Source of the DNA: Sulfurovum sp.
Lineage (GTDB): Bacteria > Campylobacterota > Campylobacteria > Campylobacterales > Sulfurovaceae
Assembly: GCA_027083995.1 (NCBI GenBank)
Contig: JALWME010000067.1
Location: forward strand, 1 to 5,480
Direction of reading: 5' to 3'
DNA: 5,480 bases
The translations under genes were made by a program, and so were the position numbers. Shown here piece by piece: positions 1-5,163 of the stretch; position 1 is the stretch's first letter, and every line of letters begins with the position of its first letter. The notes beneath the pieces are model-generated. The model was not told the DNA's origin, made no database searches, and was given only the letters and a program-made list of their open reading frames with translations.

Positions 1-322
1 CTATTTCTTTTGGTACTTCACGCACTATAAATACTTTTTTTATAAGTTCTATCTTATAAAAGATATCGAAAATTTTAATAGCCAGTAGAAATATCATAGA
101 GAGATTTAACACACCTGTATCTACAATAACAAACAGTACAACATAAAATCCAGGCTGTACCAAAAAGAAGAGAAAGATACTTTTTGCATACGATGCATAT
201 AACTTTTTCAATACACCCAATAATGTCTCTGAACGTTGGGTAATCGCCTCAAAAAGTTCTGCCAATAAAAGTAATAATAGATATTCCATAGGGGATTTTA
301 CCCATAATTGGATAAAATTCAT
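1..322 (-). CDS. Unrecognised small membrane protein, 3' end outside window
   Basis: Reading the minus strand from the ATG at 322 gives 107 codons without a stop to the left edge, so the gene is partial at its C-terminus. The protein begins MNFIQLWVKSPMEYLLLLLL. It has a leucine-rich stretch at about residues 14-25 and two strongly hydrophobic segments at about 48-68 and 70-88, separated by an acidic residue and a glycine, followed by a basic tail with many Lys. This is the pattern of a small inner-membrane protein with two or three spans. The ATG at 322 is the first start after an in-frame stop at 331-329. Its Shine-Dalgarno is poor, and an internal ATG at 289 (residue 12) is an alternative. 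It is divergent from ccoI with 21 bp between the start codons. I do not recognise the family and assign no function. The long open frame, hydrophobic character and tidy divergent arrangement argue that it is real. Confidence 0.7.
   Translation of the reverse strand, partial: MNFIQLWVKSPMEYLLLLLLAELFEAITQRSETLLGVLKKLYASYAKSIFLFFLVQPGFYVVLFVIVDTGVLNLSMIFLLAIKIFDIFYKIELIKKVFIVREVPKEI
313..318 (+). promoter_or_regulatory. Possible -10 box for ccoI
   Basis: TAAAAT matches the sigma-70 -10 consensus at five of six positions and lies 25 bases before the ccoI start. No convincing -35 is seen 16-18 bases upstream. It sits within the first codons of the divergent gene, because the gap between the two genes is too short to hold a promoter. 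AT-rich DNA produces such hexamers often, so this is only a candidate. Confidence 0.25.
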
Positions 323-332
323 ACAAAACTAT

Positions 333-337
333 GAGGA
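333..337 (+). promoter_or_regulatory. Ribosome binding site fixing the TTG start of ccoI
   Basis: GAGGA ends six bases before the TTG at 344. The in-frame codon at 332-334 is a stop, so no upstream in-frame start is possible. The nearby ATG at 331 is in another frame and reads only 13 codons to a stop at 370-372. This makes TTG the start of ccoI. Confidence 0.7.
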
Positions 338-343
338 ACTCTT

Positions 344-2773
344 TTGGCAGAAGTAGCATGCACCCACTGTAACCTCACTTTTTCTGAAGAGGTCATGATT
401 ATCGAAGATCAATATTTCTTTTGCTGTAAAGGCTGTCAAGGGGTGTATCATCTGTTAAACGCTGAGGGTCTTGGCTCATTTTATGACAAACTTGGAGACA
501 CCAAGCTTCAGCCTGTCACTGCTGAAAATGATGATTTGGAAAAGTTTGATCTTGAGGGCTTCAAACATAAATATATCAAAAAAACTGAAGATAGCCTCTA
601 TGAGATTAACCTTATAATAGAGGGTATACACTGTGCTGCTTGTGTCTGGCTCAACGAAAAAGTATTACACCAGTGTGAAGGTATTATAGAAGCCAGTATC
701 AACTACACAAACAACAAAGCCAAAGTCATTTGGAATCCAGAAGCTATCAAACTTTCTCAAATTATAGAAATCATTCGTTCCATAGGCTACAATGCCTACC
801 CCTATGACCCCACACTCCAGGAAGAGAGAGCCTCCAGTACACGTAAGTCTTACTACTTACGCATTCTCGTTGCTGTCTTTGGGACTATGAACATTATGTG
901 GCTTGCAGTGGCACACTATGCAGGATACTTTTCTGGCATACAGCAGTCTTTTAAAGATATCTTAAATGTAGCTCAGTTTGTGTTAGCCACGCCAGTACTT
1001 TTTTACTCTGGCTGGGTCTTTTTTCGAGGGGCATACTATGGTTACAAAAATAACATCGTCAACATGGACACCCTCGTAGCCTCTGGTGCTTTGTCTGCCT
1101 ATATCTATTCTATGTATGCCATGGTTACTGGCAAAGGAGAGGTCTATTTTGACTCCGTAGTCATGATAATTACTTTTGTTCTCGTGGGTAAATACCTTGA
1201 AGTATTAAGCAAAAAATCTGCTGTAGATACCTTGGACACTATTATGGGTTCAACACCTACTGAGGTGACAACCCTGAAAGAAAATGTCAAAGCTTTGGTC
1301 TCTGTAGAAAACATCATCATAGGTGATATCATAGAGCTCAAACCTGGTGAAAAAGTGGTTATTGACGGCAAAGTTATTTCAGGAGAAGCCTCCTTTGATC
1401 TCTCATCACTCACGGGAGAAAATGAACCTGTATACAAAAAAGCAGGGGATGACATTTTGAGTGGGAGTATCTGTTTAGACTCTGTAGTTCGCTATGAAGC
1501 TACTGCCGATGTATCTGGTTCACTTCTTACTTCCATTGTCTCTTTACTTGAAGAGTCTCTGGCTAAAAAACCCCGTATTGAGCAACTTGCCAACACTCTC
1601 TCAGGCTATTTTTCCAGTGTCATACTTATCATCGCTTTACTCACCTTTGTAGGCTGGTATCTGTATGCCCAGAGTTTTGAGACAGCACTTATTATTGGTA
1701 TTTCTGTGATTGTTATTGCCTGTCCTTGTGCTTTGGGTTTGGCTACGCCTATGGCAACACTCGTAGGTATAAGTATGGCAGCCAAGCGTGGTATAGTTTT
1801 TAAAGAGGCTACTTTTTTGGAGACTATGGCAAAGTCTAATATCTTGGCTCTTGACAAGACAGGTACCATCACCGAAGGCAAACCTTCTGTAGTACGTGCT
1901 GATATACAAGAGGGGTTCGATACTTCTATACATGCTTCCTTGCTTCTTGCACTTGTATCCAGCTCCAATCATCCTATCTCCAAAGGGATAGTCAAGCACC
2001 TACAGACAAACTATAAAAACCTTCATCATATACCACTGCAAAATATTAAGTCTATAGAGGCCAAAGGCATAGAAGCTACATATAATAACATGCAACTGCT
2101 CGGAGGCAATGCCCTGTTGCTTCAAGCACAGGGTATAGAAGTAAATTCTCATTCAGACAATGCCTTGTTTCTGTTTGCAGTAGATGGCAAATGTGTTGCA
2201 AGATTTGAACTCACAGACACGCTGCGAGAAGGTGCTGCACATGCCATACAAAATATACAAAACCTGGGCATAAAGGTTGTGATGCTCACAGGTGACCATG
2301 AGGCATCTGCAAAAAAAGTAGCTAAACAGGTGGGCATCACAGAGATACATACCAAGCTTCTCCCTCAGGACAAAGCCCATATTATAGATAGCTATCATAA
2401 AAGAGGAGATGTTGTGGTTATGGTGGGTGACGGGGTCAATGATACGATTGCTCTTGCGACATCTGATATTGCTATCGCCATGGGATCTGGTGCTGATATA
2501 GCCATCAATGTGAGTGATGTTGTACTTTTAGATGAAAAACCAAAGGGTATATATGAAGCATATAGGCTCTCACGCCGTACTTACAAGGCAGTAAAAGAGA
2601 ACTTAGGGTTTTCATTGTTGTATAATGTTGTAGCTGTTCCACTTGCCATTATGGGTTTTGTCAATCCTCTTGTAGCAGCTTTGTCTATGAGTCTTAGTTC
2701 ACTGGTGGTAGTAGGCAACTCAATGCGAATAAAATCTTTGAATTTCAACAATGAATCAAAGGCAAATTTTTAG
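344..2773 (+). CDS. ccoI: CcoI/FixI-type copper-translocating P1B ATPase
   Basis: This inner-membrane ATPase is predicted to move Cu(I) out of the cytoplasm for assembly of cbb3-type cytochrome c oxidase. Its 809 residues read in order as follows. An N-terminal Cys-rich metal-binding domain has C6, C9, C27, C28 and C31, as in CcoI/FixI proteins. A heavy-metal-associated domain carries GIHCAACVW (C97, C100). Transmembrane pairs lie near 172-225 and 240-286. The actuator loop has TGE at 357-359. Spans near 423-470 include the metal-site CPC at 460-462. The phosphorylation motif DKTGT starts at D504, HP is at 543-544, TGD at 649-651 and GDGVND at 695-700. The last two spans carry YN (760-761) and MSLSS (782-786), the Cu(I) subgroup signature. 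The start is TTG at 344, supported by a Shine-Dalgarno. ccoS follows 74 bases downstream, which distinguishes this from a detoxifying CopA. The usual Pro after GDGxND is replaced (GDGVNDTIAL). The gene is intact. Confidence 0.95.
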   Translation: MAEVACTHCNLTFSEEVMIIEDQYFFCCKGCQGVYHLLNAEGLGSFYDKLGDTKLQPVTAENDDLEKFDLEGFKHKYIKKTEDSLYEINLIIEGIHCAACVWLNEKVLHQCEGIIEASINYTNNKAKVIWNPEAIKLSQIIEIIRSIGYNAYPYDPTLQEERASSTRKSYYLRILVAVFGTMNIMWLAVAHYAGYFSGIQQSFKDILNVAQFVLATPVLFYSGWVFFRGAYYGYKNNIVNMDTLVASGALSAYIYSMYAMVTGKGEVYFDSVVMIITFVLVGKYLEVLSKKSAVDTLDTIMGSTPTEVTTLKENVKALVSVENIIIGDIIELKPGEKVVIDGKVISGEASFDLSSLTGENEPVYKKAGDDILSGSICLDSVVRYEATADVSGSLLTSIVSLLEESLAKKPRIEQLANTLSGYFSSVILIIALLTFVGWYLYAQSFETALIIGISVIVIACPCALGLATPMATLVGISMAAKRGIVFKEATFLETMAKSNILALDKTGTITEGKPSVVRADIQEGFDTSIHASLLLALVSSSNHPISKGIVKHLQTNYKNLHHIPLQNIKSIEAKGIEATYNNMQLLGGNALLLQAQGIEVNSHSDNALFLFAVDGKCVARFELTDTLREGAAHAIQNIQNLGIKVVMLTGDHEASAKKVAKQVGITEIHTKLLPQDKAHIIDSYHKRGDVVVMVGDGVNDTIALATSDIAIAMGSGADIAINVSDVVLLDEKPKGIYEAYRLSRRTYKAVKENLGFSLLYNVVAVPLAIMGFVNPLVAALSMSLSSLVVVGNSMRIKSLNFNNESKANF

Positions 2774-2783
2774 TGAGATGAAC

Positions 2784-2808
2784 AAGGAAGGTGCTTTGCT
2801 CCTTTCTT
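2784..2808 (+). other. Stem-loop between ccoI and ccoS
   Basis: AAGGAAGG (2784-2791) pairs with CCTTTCTT (2801-2808), with one G-U wobble. After a T-T mismatch the stem continues with GC/GC around a TTT loop (2793-2799). The descending arm is T-rich but no clean U-run follows, so full termination is doubtful. It begins 11 bases after the ccoI stop and ends 39 bases before the ccoS start. It may act as a weak terminator, an RNA processing site, or a block to 3' decay that sets different ccoI and ccoS levels. The fold is visible; its role is inferred. Confidence 0.5.
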
Positions 2809-2847
2809 AGAAGAGGGTACAAAGAGTATAGAGAGAAAGGGTAACTA

Positions 2848-3084
2848 ATGTCAGAAGAGATTGTCATTTTAATGATAGGTGTATCAACGTTTTTAGGTGC
2901 TTTAGGTCTTTTGGGACTCATATGGGCAGTCAAAACCGGGCAGTTTGATGACCATAAAAAGTTTACAAATGCCACACGTTTTGATAATGAAGAGGACTTA
3001 CAGGCTGCTGCGGCACTTGAAGAGAAAAAACGCATACACAAAGAAGAAGTAGAGGCTAGAAAAGATTACCGTCCACCCGATTAA
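2848..3084 (+). CDS. ccoS: CcoS, cbb3-type cytochrome oxidase maturation protein
   Basis: This is a 78-residue single-span inner-membrane protein needed in studied species for cofactor insertion into cbb3 oxidase. One hydrophobic helix covers about residues 4-26 and runs directly into WAVKTGQFDD (26-35), the family's signature segment after the membrane. The remaining half is soluble and highly charged, rich in Glu and Lys at about 48-72 and probably helical, ending in RPPD. It is somewhat longer than the shortest CcoS proteins. The ATG at 2848 has AAAGGG at 2836-2841, six bases upstream. No strong promoter is seen in the 74-base gap after ccoI, so cotranscription with ccoI is likely. It converges with the cytochrome c553 gene. 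The core cbb3 subunit genes (ccoNOQP) are not in the window. Confidence 0.9.
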   Translation: MSEEIVILMIGVSTFLGALGLLGLIWAVKTGQFDDHKKFTNATRFDNEEDLQAAAALEEKKRIHKEEVEARKDYRPPD

Positions 3085-3107
3085 AACCAAGCAGACAATA
3101 GGTTTTT
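3083..3107. terminator. Possible bidirectional terminator between ccoS and c553
   Basis: AAAACC at 3083-3088 is complementary to GGTTTT at 3101-3106, with a 12-base loop. It overlaps both stop codons of the convergent genes and gives a T-run on either strand (TTTTT at 3103-3107 on plus). With only two G-C pairs the stem is weak, so termination is suggested mainly by position and symmetry. Confidence 0.35.
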
Positions 3108-3399
3108 ATTTCATCTTGGCAATATACTCTGATAATATTTTCATCTCTTTATCTGTCAGTGATGCCACCTGCATTTTCATCAAAGAGCCATATCCATAGT
3201 AGTTTCGTTTACCTTGGGCATAAGCTTTTAGCTGATTAAAAATACGAGAAGCTTTTTGTCCTTTAATGATTTTTGATTTTCCCAAGGCACTTTGCTGTCC
3301 ATGACTTCCATGACATTCAGCACATTTCATATAGAGGGATGCTCCCGTACTCCATGACAATGACGATAACAGTATAGTAAGTAAAATTATTTTTATCAT
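3106..3399 (-). CDS. Periplasmic monohaem cytochrome c (c553 type)
   Basis: This is a small class I cytochrome c of 97 residues, predicted to carry electrons in the periplasm. A short signal peptide covers about residues 1-20 (MIKIILLTILLSSLSWSTGA), and a single haem-attachment motif CAECH has C26 and C29 for thioether links and H30 as axial ligand. The sixth ligand is probably M74, with M76 as alternative, in GSLMKMQV. The C-terminal helix (LTDKEMKILSEYIAKM) is typical of the c553 fold. An in-frame stop lies two codons above the ATG at 3399, which fixes the start. The Shine-Dalgarno is weak (AAAAG directly next to the start). The gene converges on ccoI-ccoS. From memory, Campylobacter jejuni has the same arrangement (Cj1153 against Cj1154c-Cj1155c). 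A role as donor to cbb3 oxidase is plausible but inferred from family and location. Confidence 0.9.
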   Translation of the reverse strand: MIKIILLTILLSSLSWSTGASLYMKCAECHGSHGQQSALGKSKIIKGQKASRIFNQLKAYAQGKRNYYGYGSLMKMQVASLTDKEMKILSEYIAKMK

Positions 3400-3434
3400 C
3401 TTTTATTGTTAGAAACTCTCATATATTTTTTGGA

Positions 3435-3440
3435 ATTATA
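3435..3440 (-). promoter_or_regulatory. -10 box for cytochrome c553 gene
   Basis: The minus strand reads TATAAT, a perfect sigma-70 -10 hexamer, 35 bases before the c553 ATG. This would give a leader of roughly 28 bases. No good -35 is present at the usual spacing, which is common in Campylobacterota. Function is inferred from sequence and position. Confidence 0.5.
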
Positions 3441-3450
3441 ACTTATATTG

Positions 3451-3477
3451 TTTACAAGAATATTATGTTATTATTAT
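3451..3477 (+). promoter_or_regulatory. Candidate promoter for YfaZ-like gene
   Basis: TTTACA at 3451-3456 could act as a -35, and TATTAT at 3472-3477 is a five-of-six -10 with a 15-base spacer, slightly short. Transcription would start near 3484, just ahead of the AAAAGG ribosome site at 3491-3496. The region is so AT-rich that other -10 choices, such as TATTAT at 3461-3466, are possible. Confidence 0.35.
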
Positions 3478-3502
3478 ATGAATAAATATTAAAAGGTAAG
3501 CC

Positions 3503-4066
3503 ATGACCCTCAAAAATCTACTGTTTGCAATACTTTTTCTCTCAACAACCCTTCATGCAGAAAACAGTGTTGGGATTGACATTAACTCTGAAGATGTTGA
3601 AGTGATGTCATCTATCAACCTCAACTCTTTAACTGACTATGCCAATGGAACTACATATATTTTGGATATAAATTATCTGCATACTGATGGTGACAATATG
3701 ACACATATAGGATTCTCAGGACAAAATACCCTGCAGGGTATTGAAGGGCTTACTCTTGCTTTTGGTCTAAAAGCTGTGCTTGCAAGTGACTTTATGGCAT
3801 TTCCCCTCATGGCAAAAGGAGTCTATACCTTACCCCTCATTGACAGCATACCCACTACATCGTTGGCTTTAAGTGTTGCTTATGCTCCTTCGGTTCTTTC
3901 ATTTAGAGATGCCCAAAGTTATACTGATTTTAGACTCGAAGCTGACATGGAAGTCATATCAAATGTACATGTTTTTGCAGGCTATCGTAACATCCAAACA
4001 GAATACGACACCATAGACAAAACTTTTAACAATAGTTTTTTTGCCGGAATAAAACTTAGTTTTTAA
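3503..4066 (+). CDS. YfaZ-like outer-membrane beta-barrel protein
   Basis: This 187-residue protein is predicted to be exported and placed in the outer membrane. A clear signal peptide covers residues 1-19 (MTLKNLLFAILFLSTTLHA), with cleavage expected before E20. The mature part opens with NSVGIDINSEDVEV and contains alternating polar/apolar beta-strand segments, for example YILDINYLHT, LTLAFGLKAVL, TSLALSVAYAP, TDFRLEADMEV and VHVFAGYRNI. It ends in FAGIKLSF with a terminal Phe, the usual barrel-insertion signal. Length and pattern fit the YfaZ family (about 180 residues in Escherichia coli), whose molecular function is not established. The ATG at 3503 has AAAAGG seven bases upstream at 3491-3496. 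It is divergent from c553 with 103 bp between starts. The next gene has its own promoter, so this one is probably transcribed alone. Confidence 0.75.
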   Translation: MTLKNLLFAILFLSTTLHAENSVGIDINSEDVEVMSSINLNSLTDYANGTTYILDINYLHTDGDNMTHIGFSGQNTLQGIEGLTLAFGLKAVLASDFMAFPLMAKGVYTLPLIDSIPTTSLALSVAYAPSVLSFRDAQSYTDFRLEADMEVISNVHVFAGYRNIQTEYDTIDKTFNNSFFAGIKLSF

Positions 4067-4107
4067 TCCCTGTTGCATAATTTGGGTTTAACACAAGTTA
4101 TAGGATA

Positions 4108-4125
4108 ATATTGACAATATATAAT
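4108..4125 (+). promoter_or_regulatory. Promoter of the epimerase gene, with overlapping dyad
   Basis: TATAAT at 4120-4125 is a perfect -10, 17 bases before the ATG. Transcription would begin near 4131-4133, right at the AAAGGG ribosome site (4130-4135), giving a very short leader. A perfect 13-bp dyad, ATATTG-A-CAATAT (4108-4120), abuts and shares a base with the -10. TTGACA at 4111-4116 is too close to be the -35 of this box. The -10 is fairly strong evidence; operator function for the dyad is only inferred. Confidence 0.5.
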
Positions 4126-4142
4126 GAATAAAGGGTATTGAT

Positions 4143-5162
4143 ATGAAGATTCTAGTTACAGGAGGGGCAGGCTATATTGGTTCTCACACCGCTATATTGC
4201 TTATAGAAGCAGGATACGATATCATTATTTTTGATAATTTCTGCAATGCATCAAAAGAGAGCATCAAAAGAGTAGAGAAGATTGTCAATCAAGATATCAA
4301 ACTTATAGAGGGTGATATACGTAACAGGGATGACTTAAATCATCTGTTTCAGACTTATGATATAGATGCGGTTATCCATTTCGCTGGTCTCAAAGCAGTA
4401 GGTGAATCTGTAGAGAAACCTCTTAAGTATTATGACAACAACGTTCACGGTACAGCTGTTTTGTGTGAAATTATGGCAAAACATGGATGTAAATCTATAG
4501 TCTTTAGTTCTTCTGCTACAGTCTATGGTGACCCACATACTACTCCTATCAGAGAAAACTTCCCTTTATCTGCAACCAACCCTTATGGTCGTTCAAAACT
4601 TATGGTAGAAGAGATGTTAAGAGATCTCTATATCTCGGATAACGCTTGGAAAATTGTTCTTCTTCGCTACTTTAACCCTGTAGGTGCACATGCCTCAGGT
4701 ACTATAGGTGAAGACCCCAATGGTATACCCAATAATCTTATGCCATTTATCACACAAACAGCCGTGGGCAAACGTGCTTGCCTCTCTGTATTTGGTGATG
4801 ACTATAATACCCCAGATGGGACAGGTGTGCGTGACTATATTCATGTGGTAGACTTGGCAGATGGTCATGTAAAAGCGTTAGAACAGATAGATACTCTGAC
4901 AGAAGTCCTCACAGTAAATCTGGGAACAGGAAATGGCTATTCGGTTTTAGACATGGTTAAGGCCTTTGAAAAAGCTTCTGGCAAAGAGATACCCTACCAA
5001 ATAGCTCCAAGAAGACCAGGTGATATAGCCACATGTTATGCTGACCCTGCATATGCCAAAGAGGCACTGGGATGGGAGGCCCAAAAGGGCATAGATCAAA
5101 TGTGTGAAGACAGCTGGAGATGGCAGTCCAATAATCCAAATGGATATGAGGAAGTATGTTGA
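4143..5162 (+). CDS. galE: UDP-glucose 4-epimerase, probably also UDP-GlcNAc active (GalE/Gne)
   Basis: This cytoplasmic NAD-dependent enzyme interconverts UDP-glucose and UDP-galactose, and probably UDP-GlcNAc and UDP-GalNAc, for surface glycan synthesis. It is 339 residues against 338 in Escherichia coli. The Rossmann motif TGGAGYIG gives G7, G10 and G13 for NAD. S124 in FSSSATVYG and the YxxxK pair Y148/K152 form the catalytic site. Further family segments are HFAGLKAVGESV (79-90), RYFNPVGAH (175-183), GVRDYIHVVDLADGH (228-242) and APRRPGD (288-294). The residue aligned to Escherichia coli Tyr299 is Cys298 (GDIATCYAD). In human GALE and Campylobacter Gne a small residue here allows N-acetylated sugars, so dual specificity is likely. 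The symbol gne would also suit. The ATG at 4143 is backed by AAAGGG seven bases upstream. The ORF6N gene begins one base after the stop. No galT, galK or glycosyltransferase is in view, so the pathway partner is unknown. Confidence 0.95.
   Translation: MKILVTGGAGYIGSHTAILLIEAGYDIIIFDNFCNASKESIKRVEKIVNQDIKLIEGDIRNRDDLNHLFQTYDIDAVIHFAGLKAVGESVEKPLKYYDNNVHGTAVLCEIMAKHGCKSIVFSSSATVYGDPHTTPIRENFPLSATNPYGRSKLMVEEMLRDLYISDNAWKIVLLRYFNPVGAHASGTIGEDPNGIPNNLMPFITQTAVGKRACLSVFGDDYNTPDGTGVRDYIHVVDLADGHVKALEQIDTLTEVLTVNLGTGNGYSVLDMVKAFEKASGKEIPYQIAPRRPGDIATCYADPAYAKEALGWEAQKGIDQMCEDSWRWQSNNPNGYEEVC
5148..5154 (+). promoter_or_regulatory. Ribosome binding site of the ORF6N gene inside galE
   Basis: GAGGAAG within the last epimerase codons supports the ATG at 5164, with AGGA ending 11 bases before it, a slightly long spacing. 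The next in-frame ATG at 5176 would be 23 bases away, so 5164 is preferred. The stop and start one base apart suggest translational coupling. Confidence 0.5.
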
Positions 5163-5163
5163 G

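Noticed and set aside
331..372. 13-codon ORF starting at ATG 331 as a leader peptide for ccoI
   Set aside because: It has no ribosome site of its own, and its start overlaps the GAGGA that serves the TTG at 344. It is most simply a chance out-of-frame ATG.
1144..1999. Minus-strand open frames of 100-120 codons opposite the copper ATPase
   Set aside because: They lie entirely within ccoI, which has full motif support on the plus strand. Their translations show no domain, signal peptide or sensible composition.
2149..2398. Two short minus-strand frames opposite the ATPase nucleotide-binding domain
   Set aside because: They are shadows of a conserved coding region. They overlap each other and resemble no known protein.
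2745..3041. 98-codon minus-strand frame opposite ccoS and the ccoI end
   Set aside because: ccoS is recognisable on the plus strand by WAVKTGQFDD with a good ribosome site. The antisense product is low-complexity Ser-rich at its start.
4051..4063. Palindrome AAAACT-T-AGTTTT at the 3' end of the YfaZ-like gene
   Set aside because: It is short and AT-rich and lies in the last codons (IKLSF). Such dyads are expected by chance at this composition.
4077..4101. Inverted repeat ATAATTTG / CAAGTTAT as a terminator after the YfaZ-like gene
   Set aside because: The 8-bp stem has a wobble, few G-C pairs, a nine-base loop and no T-run behind it. It does not meet even a loose terminator pattern.
4111..4116. 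TTGACA as the -35 of the epimerase promoter
   Set aside because: It is a perfect hexamer, but only three bases separate it from TATAAT at 4120, and the sequence 17 bases downstream (GTATTG) is not a -10.
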